Part shown: positions 27,414 through 34,621 of the stretch, in pieces
Position numbering within the stretch: position 1 is the stretch's first letter
Layout of the letters: each line of letters starts with the position of its first letter
NCBI GenBank assembly: GCA_025359165.1
Contig: JANYHG010000175.1
Span: forward strand, 1-40,868
Source of the DNA: Hyphomicrobiaceae bacterium
GTDB taxonomy: Bacteria; Pseudomonadota; Alphaproteobacteria; Rhizobiales; Hyphomicrobiaceae
Direction of reading: 5' to 3'
Length of the DNA stretch: 40,868 nucleotides
Made by a program: the position numbers and the translations under genes
Notes under the pieces: generated by a model
What the model saw: only the letters and a program-made list of their open reading frames with translations
Told to the model about the DNA's origin: nothing
The model's database searches: none

Positions 27414-28436
27414 TTATGAAGCTTGCCGATCGCCAAAAAAGCGCTCGCGTTTCTCTAAAAGCTGAATTTCGTCGAATGCAAATGGCCTATTTTTCCAAGA
27501 AAGCGTCCGCATGCCAGCGGTAAAAAAGGTGCCATCGTAGCCTTGAAAGATGAGCGTTTGACTGGGATTAAACATAGAATCGATGCTGTTGTCAGGAATA
27601 TTGAACAAACTATACAACTCATCCAAGACGAAAAACGCATCCATCCCAGCGATGCACACCAACGAATACCCTTTCTCTTTCCCAAGCTTAATCATCGCTG
27701 ACAAAGAGCTACCCTGATTGATAGAGGGGTTGGCGGCTTGGACAAAATAAACGTCGTTCGGCACAGTAGGATTAAACTCGATATTGATCACACGCGGCTT
27801 GTGGCCATGTATACCGTTCCACACGTGCCAATCGTTTCCGTCGATGTCAATGCTCAAAAGATCGATTTCGGCTTTTAGCTTCAATCTATTTATTACATTG
27901 TCGAAACTGTTTTCGCCGTTCCAGGTTATGAAATGATTGAGAGCAGTAACCCGTTCATAGGGATGATTGATCTTAATCTGTTTGCACCGCTCGACGTTGG
28001 CTTCGGCCAGAATTCCCGACCAGCCCTCTTCTGCAATCAAACGCCAAGTGTTACTCATCGTTTTACCATCAAACCCACCGAATTCGACCGCTATCTTCGA
28101 TACTGGCTTGATGACCTCGAATATTTTTTCTAAGACGCCATCCTGTCCGTCTTGCGATGCGACATTCCGGGCATAGCCATTTAACCAATTACAATCGGCA
28201 CGCACGCGCGATTGTTGTTTATATGAAATCGAAGGCATCGCTGCGGCTTCGGTCGGCACATAGGTCGAGACAGATGTAATCGCATCCCGGCCAAGTCGTT
28301 CGACGTCGCGCTTAACCTCGGAGGGGATCGGCCCAAAGCGATTGATTAAGTCGGCATGGTTGAGCCTTTCCAGCACGCCGTCAGTGAACCAGTGCCCGAT
28401 TGATTTGACGCCGCGACGATAATAATCAAGCAACAC
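27414..28436 (-). CDS. FkbM-like SAM-dependent methyltransferase, AT-rich
   Basis: A 340-residue protein. The SAM-binding motif region is AVEFGGFDGKTMSNTW (116-131) followed by GWSGILAEAN, and the second mark is DLLSIDIDGNDWHVW (192-206), then RVINIEFNP. These fit the FkbM-type methyltransferases, which often modify sugars or lipids of the cell surface; the substrate is unknown. The N-terminal 80 residues have no family match that I see. Its base composition is clearly more AT-rich than all neighbours and its codon choice differs, which points to horizontal gain. It stands alone between repeat copy B and ptsH. Confidence 0.75.
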   Translation of the reverse strand: MLLDYYRRGVKSIGHWFTDGVLERLNHADLINRFGPIPSEVKRDVERLGRDAITSVSTYVPTEAAAMPSISYKQQSRVRADCNWLNGYARNVASQDGQDGVLEKIFEVIKPVSKIAVEFGGFDGKTMSNTWRLIAEEGWSGILAEANVERCKQIKINHPYERVTALNHFITWNGENSFDNVINRLKLKAEIDLLSIDIDGNDWHVWNGIHGHKPRVINIEFNPTVPNDVYFVQAANPSINQGSSLSAMIKLGKEKGYSLVCIAGMDAFFVLDELYSLFNIPDNSIDSMFNPSQTLIFQGYDGTFFTAGMRTLSWKNRPFAFDEIQLLEKRERFFGDRQAS

Positions 28437-28608
28437 GTTTCACCTCTAGATCCTGCCAAATTAGGATGCGGCTGCACAAGGATTGATTGACGTCAGTCAG
28501 CTTTGCACACATCGCATTGTCGTTCTCAAATGATTTCTTTCGTGATCTCGGCATGACTCGCGACTGCGTCGATCAAGTCCCGTTTGCTCATGCCTACATT
28601 TCCAAGTT

Positions 28609-28905
28609 CTACTTGTCTTCGCCGAAGCCATCTTTGACGAGTGCCACGAGGGCTTCGAGTGCTTCCGGAGCGTCAGGACCGTCTGCGGCGAGATGGATTT
28701 TGGTGCCGGTCGAAGCCCCCAGCATCATCAAGCCCATGATCGAGGTGCCGCCGACGGTCTGGCCGTCGCGGGTCACGTGGACGTTGGCGTTGAAGGTCTC
28801 CGCCAATCTGACGAACTTGGCCGACGCACGCGCGTGTAAACCTTTGCGATTGCAGATGACAACCTCGGCCACAGGGCGCATTGCCCCCGCACTTTCGCGC
28901 TCCAT
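28609..28905 (-). CDS. ptsH: HPr phosphocarrier protein
   Basis: A 98-residue HPr. His24 lies in NRKGLHARAS, the site phosphorylated by enzyme I. Ser55 in GGTSIMGLMML is the site expected for HPr kinase. About nine residues precede the usual start; an inner ATG (codon 9) could also be used. It lies 25 bases after the EIIA-Man gene on the same strand, the usual alphaproteobacterial regulatory phosphotransferase arrangement without sugar permeases. It relays phosphate and signals carbon and nitrogen state in the cytosol. No hprK or ptsI is in the window. Confidence 0.95.
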   Translation of the reverse strand: MERESAGAMRPVAEVVICNRKGLHARASAKFVRLAETFNANVHVTRDGQTVGGTSIMGLMMLGASTGTKIHLAADGPDAPEALEALVALVKDGFGEDK

Positions 28906-28930
28906 TCTGCGGTCCCCGTTTTGCGTGCGA

Positions 28931-29335
28931 TCAGCCCTCGCCGGACAGCACCTGGCTGGCGACGCTGATGTATTTGCGGCCAGCGTCTTTGGCAGCGGTC
29001 ACGGCCTGCGTCAGGCCCATGTCTTTGCGCGCCGTCGCCAGTTTGATGAGCATGGGCAGGTTGATGCCGGCAATCACCTCGGCACCGGTTTCATCCATTA
29101 CGTTGATCGCGAGGTTCGAGGGCGTGCCGCCGAACATATCGGTCATGACTATGACACCCTTGTCGGCGGTCACGCGACGGATGGCGGCGACCAATTCGGT
29201 GCGGCGCGCTTCCATGTCGTCCTCGGGACCGATCGACAGCGTCTCGAGCAGGTCCTGACTGCCGACGACATGCTCGAGTGCCGCGCGAAACTCGTGCGCC
29301 AACCCGCCATGTGTGACGATAACGACGCCGATCAT
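28931..29335 (-). CDS. PTS EIIA component, mannose type
   Basis: A 134-residue protein of the PTS EIIA-Man fold. His9 in VIVTHGGLA is the phosphorylated residue; GVIVMTDMFGGTPSNLA (about 61-77) is a second family mark. No EIIB, C or D genes are present, so it should serve regulation rather than sugar uptake, as in other alphaproteobacteria. It is followed by ptsH. The usual upstream hprK is missing: instead a 231-base gap (29336-29566) with no recognisable feature separates it from the hydratase operon. Confidence 0.93.
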   Translation of the reverse strand: MIGVVIVTHGGLAHEFRAALEHVVGSQDLLETLSIGPEDDMEARRTELVAAIRRVTADKGVIVMTDMFGGTPSNLAINVMDETGAEVIAGINLPMLIKLATARKDMGLTQAVTAAKDAGRKYISVASQVLSGEG

Positions 29336-29566
29336 GAAAGCCTTTATCGATCTCTTGCGCCGGATTTAGTGCCGGCTGACTTTACGTTTGCGGCAGGGTC
29401 GACCACCGGATCTGCGTAACGCGATATGTCATATGATGGTCAGGTACAAGTGCGGATGCAAGACCTTTGGCGCATTCTGCAGCGTGCTGCGCGCTTTCGC
29501 GCATCACTTATGCAGTGGAAATAACCAGCGTTCAACCGAGGCTGTTACGGGCGCACGTGCTGCCCG

Positions 29567-30241
29567 TTATGCGTAAGTCGGAATGGCCGTGCCGATCATG
29601 GCATCGCGCGAAACCAGAGCCGCCAGCGCCGGCTCGTCTAGCTTTTCGGTGCCTTTCGGCCGCATCGGCAGCACGATGTAGCGCAGATCTGCGGTCGAGT
29701 CGTGCACGCGCACTTCTTGTGATTTCGGTACCTTGACGCCGAACTCGGCGAGGACGCCGCGCGGGTCCACTACGGTGCGGGAACGATAGGCCAGATTCTT
29801 GTACCAGGCGGGCGGAATGCCGAGCAGCAGCTTCGGATAACACGAGCATAGCGTGCAGACGATCACGTTGTGGGTCTCGGGCGTGTTCTCGACGACCTTG
29901 AATTCCGCGATCTGGCCGATGTCGATCTGCATCTCCATCAAGGCTGCGCGGCAGTCGGCGAGCAGGCGCTGCTTGAAGGCCGCATCGGTCCAAGCGCGCG
30001 CTACGACCTTGGCACCGAGCGCCGGGGACCGACTGTCGATGAGGTCGATCTGGGCTGCGATCTCGGCATCGGTGAGAATGCCCTTTTCGATCAGCAGCAG
30101 ACGCACGGCTTCTTCCATGACCTCGTAGACACCCATCGGTCCGGCATCGTGATCACGCTGCGCGGGGTGGGGGTGATCGTGATCGCCATGGCTATGATCG
30201 CCGTGACTATGATCGTGCGGATGGTCGTGGTCGTGAGTCAT
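29567..30241 (-). CDS. Cobalt-type nitrile hydratase alpha / thiocyanate hydrolase gamma-like subunit, His-rich leader
   Basis: A 224-residue metal-binding subunit. The claw motif is VCTLCSCYP, with Cys129, Cys132, Ser133 and Cys134. Thr130 (CTLCSC rather than CSLCSC) points to non-corrin Co(III). The residue after CYP is Lys, where nitrile hydratases usually have Trp, and GIPPAWYKNLAYRSR follows. The first 31 residues are His/Asp-rich (12 His, beginning MTHDHDHPHDH), an unusual leader for this subunit. The ATG at 30241 overlaps the stop of the previous gene (ATGA, 30238-30241). It should hydrate nitriles or thiocyanate with its two partner genes; which substrate is not decided. Confidence 0.85.
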   Translation of the reverse strand: MTHDHDHPHDHSHGDHSHGDHDHPHPAQRDHDAGPMGVYEVMEEAVRLLLIEKGILTDAEIAAQIDLIDSRSPALGAKVVARAWTDAAFKQRLLADCRAALMEMQIDIGQIAEFKVVENTPETHNVIVCTLCSCYPKLLLGIPPAWYKNLAYRSRTVVDPRGVLAEFGVKVPKSQEVRVHDSTADLRYIVLPMRPKGTEKLDEPALAALVSRDAMIGTAIPTYA

Positions 30242-30603
30242 GGCGATTTGGCCTTTCGCTTGGCGGAGACGGGGGCCTGCAGCCAATTCTCGGTGAGGTC
30301 GGCTTCAAGACGGTCGCGGGCGGGCCCGGGATAGTCCGGCCACAGATCGGTCTGCTTGAACCGCACTTTGTAGAGAATTTGCCGGGGCACGCCGGGACGA
30401 TGGTAGGCGAGCCGTTCGGGATCGCGAAAATCGCCCAGCACTTCCGAGATCACGCCGATTTGGCCGCGCAGATACCACGGCGCACGGCAGTGGCCGGCGA
30501 CGTCGCGATCGTCGACGCGGACACTATCGCCGGGACGATAGCGCGTCGTACGCATCGGCTTGCCCACGCTCCCGCTCATGACCCCGCTCATGACCCCGCT
30601 CAT
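30238..30603 (-). CDS. Nitrile hydratase beta C-terminal half / thiocyanate hydrolase alpha-like subunit
   Basis: A 121-residue protein matching the SH3-like C-terminal domain of nitrile hydratase beta: YRPGDSVRVDD, HCRAPWYLRGQIGVISEV, and RQILYKVRF..TDLWPDYP. The ATG at 30603 overlaps the previous stop (ATGA, 30600-30603). Three more in-frame ATGs lie in or near the repeat, at 30609, 30591 and 30579, so the exact start is uncertain. It is a separate gene rather than the second half of a fused beta subunit, as in thiocyanate hydrolase. Confidence 0.82.
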   Translation of the reverse strand: MSGVMSGVMSGSVGKPMRTTRYRPGDSVRVDDRDVAGHCRAPWYLRGQIGVISEVLGDFRDPERLAYHRPGVPRQILYKVRFKQTDLWPDYPGPARDRLEADLTENWLQAPVSAKRKAKSP

Positions 30604-30606
30604 GAC
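30571..30606 (-). repeat. Three exact 12-bp repeats spanning a gene overlap
   Basis: Read on the minus strand, GTCATGAGCGGG occurs three times without a mismatch. Each unit carries an in-frame ATG in an ATGA context. The first ATGA is where the upstream gene stops and this gene starts. The products begin with repeated Met-Ser-Gly-Val. Confidence 0.95.
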
Positions 30607-30977
30607 CATGTCGCCTTGTGCGTCGGCACCGTGCGGCCGGCGGCCCGGTGGCGGTCGGCGACTTCTGCCATCTTGGCGTCGATCTCGGCGCGGCTGACGA
30701 CCTCTTGCTCGACGAGCAGGTTGCGCATCGCACGCATCCATTTCTCGTAATATGCGATCTTGTCATAGGTCTGCTGGCCGTAGTCTTCGATGGTGCGGCG
30801 CATGGCGTCGACCGTCCACAGCCCCTTCTTGGAATAGAGCAGAATCATCATCGAATCGACGCGCTTTTCCCATAGCGCGAGATCATGTTCGGTGCGGTCG
30901 ATGGCACCGAAATCGAGCCCGCCGACGTCGTGCACCGCGCGACCGTCGGCCCCGTCTCTGGTCTTGGTCTTGCGCAT
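30600..30977 (-). CDS. Nitrile hydratase beta N-terminal half / thiocyanate hydrolase beta-like subunit
   Basis: A 125-residue protein that matches the helical N-terminal half of nitrile hydratase beta: DVGGLDFGAIDR at the beginning, then a Trp/Glu-rich segment (ALWEKRVDSMM), MRRTIEDYG and the hallmark IAYYEKWMRAMRNLLVE. In nitrile hydratases two arginines spaced R-x3-E-R contact the metal-site cysteines; here the second one reads Asp (RTIED) and an Arg-Arg pair precedes it. It is the first gene of the three-gene operon, with ATGA overlap to the next. No activator gene (P14K/P15K-like) is seen on either side. Confidence 0.82.
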   Translation of the reverse strand: MRKTKTRDGADGRAVHDVGGLDFGAIDRTEHDLALWEKRVDSMMILLYSKKGLWTVDAMRRTIEDYGQQTYDKIAYYEKWMRAMRNLLVEQEVVSRAEIDAKMAEVADRHRAAGRTVPTHKATWS

Positions 30978-31167
30978 GAGGGCCTCGTAGAAAAATTCGA
31001 CGCTCGCATTATAGCAAGACCCAACGGGCGAGGAAACAGGTGCGGGCTGCGCCCAGCCCGATCCGACTTCTCGATTTTGTCTTCAGGCGGTTTCGCACTA
31101 TCGTCCCACCCGCAGCCGGTGAACAGCATCGGCGCGACAGTCGAAACTGCACCGGGAGAAAAAAACA

Positions 31168-31902
31168 ATGATCGCTTCCACGAAACCTGCATCGATCAGA
31201 ACGACCCTGTCGTTCGTGCTGACGTGTGCGCTGCTCGGCACCATCACGCCTGTGCACGCACAACAACCGACAGCACCGGCAGCAGCTCCGCCGGCGCTAC
31301 CGCAGGCACCGAACATGACGTTCTTCGTCACAGGGTCGGGGATCGGAAAAGGTGCTGATCTCGGTGGTATCGAGGGTGCCGACCGGTATTGCCAGACGCT
31401 CGCCGAACGGCACGGTGCCGTCGGTAAAACCTGGCGCGCCTATCTGAGTACACAAGCTGCAGACGGCAAACCCGCGATCAACGCGCGCGACCGCATCGGC
31501 AAAGGTCCGTGGCAGAATTTCAAAGGCGATGCCGTCGCCCAATCGGTCGACGATCTGCACAGCGACAACAACAAGCTCACCGTCGCCACGTCACTGTCCG
31601 AGCGCGGCCTGATCATTCCGGGTGTCGGCTTTGCGCCCAACCGCCACGATGTGCTGACCGGCTCGACGCCGGAGGGCAACGCGATGCCGGCCGGTGAGGA
31701 TCGCACGTGCCGCAACTGGACCAGCAGCACGCAGGGCGCGGCAATGGTCGGCCACGTCGACCGCAAGGGACTGCGCGAGGACGCCCCGGCGCGGTCGTGG
31801 AATTCGTCGCATCCGTCGCGCGGAGCCGAAGGCGGCTGCAGCCAGAGCGATCTGCGCAGCACGGGCGGCGATGGCTTGTTCTACTGCTTCGCCGCGCAGT
31901 AA
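31168..31902 (+). CDS. Secreted lectin-like protein
   Basis: A 244-residue protein with a signal peptide (to about residue 34, ending PVHAQ) and a short Pro/Ala linker. The main domain begins FFVTGSGIGKGADLGGIEGADRYCQ and contains KTWRAYLST, ARDRIGKGPW, CRNWTSS, SWNSSHPSRG and LFYCFA. These marks fit the C-type-lectin-like/endostatin-like secreted proteins common in rhizobia and relatives; four or more cysteines may form disulfides. The ligand is unknown. GGGAGAA at 31154-31160 precedes the ATG. It is divergent from the hydratase operon, with 190 bases between the starts. Confidence 0.72.
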   Translation: MIASTKPASIRTTLSFVLTCALLGTITPVHAQQPTAPAAAPPALPQAPNMTFFVTGSGIGKGADLGGIEGADRYCQTLAERHGAVGKTWRAYLSTQAADGKPAINARDRIGKGPWQNFKGDAVAQSVDDLHSDNNKLTVATSLSERGLIIPGVGFAPNRHDVLTGSTPEGNAMPAGEDRTCRNWTSSTQGAAMVGHVDRKGLREDAPARSWNSSHPSRGAEGGCSQSDLRSTGGDGLFYCFAAQ

Positions 31903-31928
31903 ACGACGACACGTGAGACGATTGGGTT

Positions 31929-31951
31929 GGCCGGACGCGCCGCGTTCGGCC
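31929..31951. terminator. Hairpin after the lectin-like gene
   Basis: GGCCGGAC and GTTCGGCC form an 8-bp stem with one G-T pair around GCGCCGC, 27 bases after the stop. There is no T-tract, so it is a weak candidate. Confidence 0.4.
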
Positions 31952-32034
31952 ATACTCGCTCGGTGACCTAAAACAAATTTGGCGATGGCATCGAGCAACG
32001 ACCTGCGATCAGGTTCGCGCTCCAGGAGACGCAC

Positions 32035-33021
32035 ATGAAAATTCTGATCATCGGCGGCGCTGGTATGGTGGGGCGCAAGCTGTCGGAGCGACTGGCGAAA
32101 GACGGACAGCTCGGCGGGCGCGAAATTTCCGCACTGACGATGTACGACGTGGTCGCGCCGACGCCGCCGAAGGGCGCGGCATTCAAGGTGCACACGGCGA
32201 CCGGCGATTTGCCGGCCAAGGGCGAAACCGACAGGCTGGTCGCCGACAAGCCCGATGTCATTTTTCACCTGGCGGCGATCGTGTCGGGGGAAGCCGAACA
32301 GGAGTTCGACAAGGGCTATCGCATCAATCTGGTGGGCACGCAGAATTTGCTCGAAAGCGTTCGGCACACCTACGAGAAGGATACGAAGAAGCCGCGCGTC
32401 GTGTTCACGAGTTCCATCGCCGTATTCGGCGCGCCGTTCCCCGACAAGATCGGCGATGAGTTCTTCACCACGCCGCTGACCAGTTACGGCACGCAGAAGG
32501 CGATCGGCGAACTGCTACTGGCAGACTATACGCGCAAGGGAATGCTTGATGGCATCGGCATACGGTTGCCCACCATCTGCGTGCGGCCGGGCACGCCGAA
32601 CAAGGCCGCATCGGGATTTTTCTCCAACATCTGCCGCGAACCGCTGGCAGGCAAGGAGGCAGTGCTGCCGGTCTCCGACGACGTGATGCACTGGCACGCC
32701 TCGCCGCGCGCGGGCGTCGGCTTCCTGCTGCACGCGGCGACCATCGACGGCGAGAAAGTCGGCACGCGCCGTAATCTGTCGATGCCGGGACTGGCGGCGA
32801 CCGTCGGCCAGCAGATCGACGCCTTGCGAAAGGTCGGCGGCGAGAAGGTCGTCGCGCGCATCCGCAGAGAGCCCGACCCGTTCATCCAGAAGATCGTGGC
32901 GGGCTGGCCGCGCAATCTCGATCCGAAGCGGGCGTTGTCCCTCGGCTTCAAGGCAGACGCCAGCTTCGAGGACATTCTAAGGGTGCATGTGGAGGACGAG
33001 TTGGGGGGAAAGATCGGGTGA
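32035..33021 (+). CDS. NAD-dependent sugar-acid dehydrogenase, DenD (D-erythronate dehydrogenase)-like
   Basis: A 328-residue extended short-chain dehydrogenase. The NAD motif is GGAGMVG (7-13), the HLAA segment is at 78-81, and the catalytic set is Ser126/Ser127 (TSSIAVFG), Tyr151 and Lys155 (YGTQK). The region LPTICVRPGTPNKAASGFFSN is typical of DenD, which oxidises D-erythronate to its 2-keto acid. DenD partner genes (otn type) are not beside it, so the substrate may differ. The ATG follows GGAG (32024-32027) closely. Confidence 0.8.
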   Translation: MKILIIGGAGMVGRKLSERLAKDGQLGGREISALTMYDVVAPTPPKGAAFKVHTATGDLPAKGETDRLVADKPDVIFHLAAIVSGEAEQEFDKGYRINLVGTQNLLESVRHTYEKDTKKPRVVFTSSIAVFGAPFPDKIGDEFFTTPLTSYGTQKAIGELLLADYTRKGMLDGIGIRLPTICVRPGTPNKAASGFFSNICREPLAGKEAVLPVSDDVMHWHASPRAGVGFLLHAATIDGEKVGTRRNLSMPGLAATVGQQIDALRKVGGEKVVARIRREPDPFIQKIVAGWPRNLDPKRALSLGFKADASFEDILRVHVEDELGGKIG

Positions 33022-33147
33022 GACTCCCGACCCCTCTTGTCAGCTAAATCGATGTCACGGCTTTGGTAAAACCTTCCACCCGTGGTATGATTTGGCTGGT
33101 GCGCTGAAACGGCGCGGTGCGGATCGATATCAATTCTAGGGGGATAC

Positions 33148-33444
33148 ATGCGGCGCTGGATGATGGGTGGTTTGGTGTCGATGGCTGCCGTGACGGGGGT
33201 ACAAGCGGGCGATCGGGTCGGCTACGTCACAGCGGAAAGCCGCTATGGCGTGGCGACGATCACGGCACCGGTCCGCGAGGGGACACGCGGGTTGCAGGTG
33301 CAGTTACCCGGTGGGACCTGGTACGATTGCGACCGCAGCTGTTCGGAAAAACTGCGCCGCGAAACGATCGATTTCTGGCAGAATCACAACGGGACACGCG
33401 GGGCCGAGGTCGACGGGCCCGGCTACTTCCTTTGGCGGCGTTGA
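33148..33444 (+). CDS. Small secreted protein of unknown function
   Basis: A 98-residue protein with a short signal peptide (MRRWMMGGLVSMAAVTG, cut near VQAG). The mature part is beta-rich with the segment VQLPGGTWYDCDRSCSEKLRRETIDFW, where two cysteines (CDRSC) may form a disulfide. It ends in DGPGYFLWRR. Similar short exported proteins occur in rhizobia, without known function. GGGGG at 33140-33144 precedes the ATG. It is a single gene between denD-like and ihfA. Confidence 0.7.
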   Translation: MRRWMMGGLVSMAAVTGVQAGDRVGYVTAESRYGVATITAPVREGTRGLQVQLPGGTWYDCDRSCSEKLRRETIDFWQNHNGTRGAEVDGPGYFLWRR

Positions 33445-33613
33445 CGTCTGCAGGTTTCTATAACCAATTCATGCGTTTGCAGGCTTTTGCGCAACACCAT
33501 CGGGTTGACCGGTGCCGCTACCGCAGTTAGGTTGCGCCCACATGACAGGACGACGGGCCTGCGCACGGGAGCGCCGACGTCGTGCAGCGGACGCGAAGCG
33601 AGGGAGTTCGAGT

Positions 33614-33952
33614 ATGGCCGGCAAGACATTGACGCGCGCAGATCTTGCGGAGGCCCTGGTCGAGAAGATCGGCCTGCCGCGCAATGAATCGCAGGACATG
33701 GTCGAAATCATCCTGAAGGAAATCTCCGACAGTCTCGCCAAAGGTGAGCAGGTCAAGTTGTCGTCGTTCGGCTCGTTCGGTATCCGCTCCAAAGGCGAGC
33801 GAATCGGGCGCAACCCCAAAACGGGTGAGGAAGTGCCGATCACGCCGCGCCGCGTTCTGGTCTTCAAGCCGTCCAATATCATGAAAGAGACGATCAACCA
33901 GCAGCGGGGCGGCAAATCCGCCGCGAGCGAGAAAACGAACGGCAAAGCGTAA
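33614..33952 (+). CDS. ihfA: Integration host factor alpha subunit
   Basis: A 112-residue HU/IHF-fold protein: [10 protein letters not shown] near the start, [13 protein letters not shown] (about 47-59), the DNA-contact arm [17 protein letters not shown] with the intercalating proline, and [10 protein letters not shown] basic, disordered tail (about 95-112) extends it slightly beyond E. coli IhfA. It bends DNA as a heterodimer with IhfB. It is followed by a MerR-type gene, the normal alphaproteobacterial order. The ATG at 33614 was chosen because the family begins there. Confidence 0.94.
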   Translation: MAGKTLTRADLAEALVEKIGLPRNESQDMVEIILKEISDSLAKGEQVKLSSFGSFGIRSKGERIGRNPKTGEEVPITPRRVLVFKPSNIMKETINQQRGGKSAASEKTNGKA

Positions 33953-33995
33953 GCCGATCTGCCGCGTGATCGGCGCCAACGGTAAGGCGTAAGCC
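33938..33995 (+). repeat. 18-base repeat of the ihfA 3' end
   Basis: AACGGCAAAGCGTAAGCC (33938-33955), which holds the last codons and stop of ihfA, recurs as AACGGTAAGGCGTAAGCC (33978-33995) with two changes, just before the MerR gene. A short AGCCCT/AGGGCT hairpin follows at once. Confidence 0.8.
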
Positions 33996-34028
33996 CTTGA
34001 AGGGCTGCCCAACACGAGGAGCCGAACG

Positions 34029-34559
34029 ATGGCAAAGTCGACCGACGCGTTCCGTACCATCGGTGAAGTATCCGATGATCTCGACGTGCCGAAACACGTG
34101 TTGCGTTTCTGGGAAGGCAAATTCCCGCAGTTGAAACCGATGAAGCGCGGCGGCGGACGCCGTTTCTACCGACCCGAAGATGTGGCGTTGCTGCGTGGCA
34201 TCCATCAGCTGCTGCATGCCTCCGGGTATACGATCAAGGGCGTGCAGCGGATTCTCCGCGACGACGGGATCGAAGCCGTCAAGTCTGCAGCGACGAACGG
34301 GTCCGTCGAGCCTGTCGCGCCCGTCCCCGCTGCCGCCGCAGTGCCGGCGAAAAAACGGCAAGCGGCTGCCCCGCCGGCCAAATCCGCACAACAAGGCAAA
34401 CCTGCGCCACACGGATTGTCCGCGCAGCTTCGGGCGCAACTGAACGAGCTGGCGGCCGAGCTGGATGCCTGCCTCGAGTTGGCGCGGAAAGGCATGACCG
34501 CCGCCACCTCTCCGGGCCCCACACCGACGCGCGCCGTCGCCGGCAAGACAAAACGCTGA
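34029..34559 (+). CDS. MerR-family transcriptional regulator
   Basis: A 176-residue protein. The N-terminal winged helix (about 9-75) reads [22 protein letters not shown] and [15 protein letters not shown], the MerR DNA-binding domain. A Pro/Ala/Lys-rich linker (about 95-135) and a C-terminal helix (about 137-155) follow. There is no metal-sensing cysteine set. It lies 76 bases after ihfA and probably shares its transcript. The target genes are unknown. Confidence 0.9.
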   Translation: MAKSTDAFRTIGEVSDDLDVPKHVLRFWEGKFPQLKPMKRGGGRRFYRPEDVALLRGIHQLLHASGYTIKGVQRILRDDGIEAVKSAATNGSVEPVAPVPAAAAVPAKKRQAAAPPAKSAQQGKPAPHGLSAQLRAQLNELAAELDACLELARKGMTAATSPGPTPTRAVAGKTKR

Positions 34560-34602
34560 GCGCCGATAGCTGGTGAACCACACCAGAGTGTGATCACAGC
34601 AG

Positions 34603-34621
34603 CGCCGCCCGGCGTTATTTT
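34603..34621 (+). terminator. Weak intrinsic terminator after the MerR gene
   Basis: CGCC (34603-34606), loop GCCC, GGCG (34611-34614), followed by TTATTTT (34615-34621), which overlaps the prfC stop on the other strand. The stem is short. Confidence 0.4.

Noticed and set aside
28487-29419. A 310-codon plus-strand frame over ptsH and the EIIA gene
   Set aside because: HPr and EIIA-Man are both clear on minus with their phosphorylated histidines; the plus frame is a shadow.
30568-30610. Small CRISPR-like or direct-repeat array
   Set aside because: The 12-base units are contiguous, lie in coding sequence and have no spacers.
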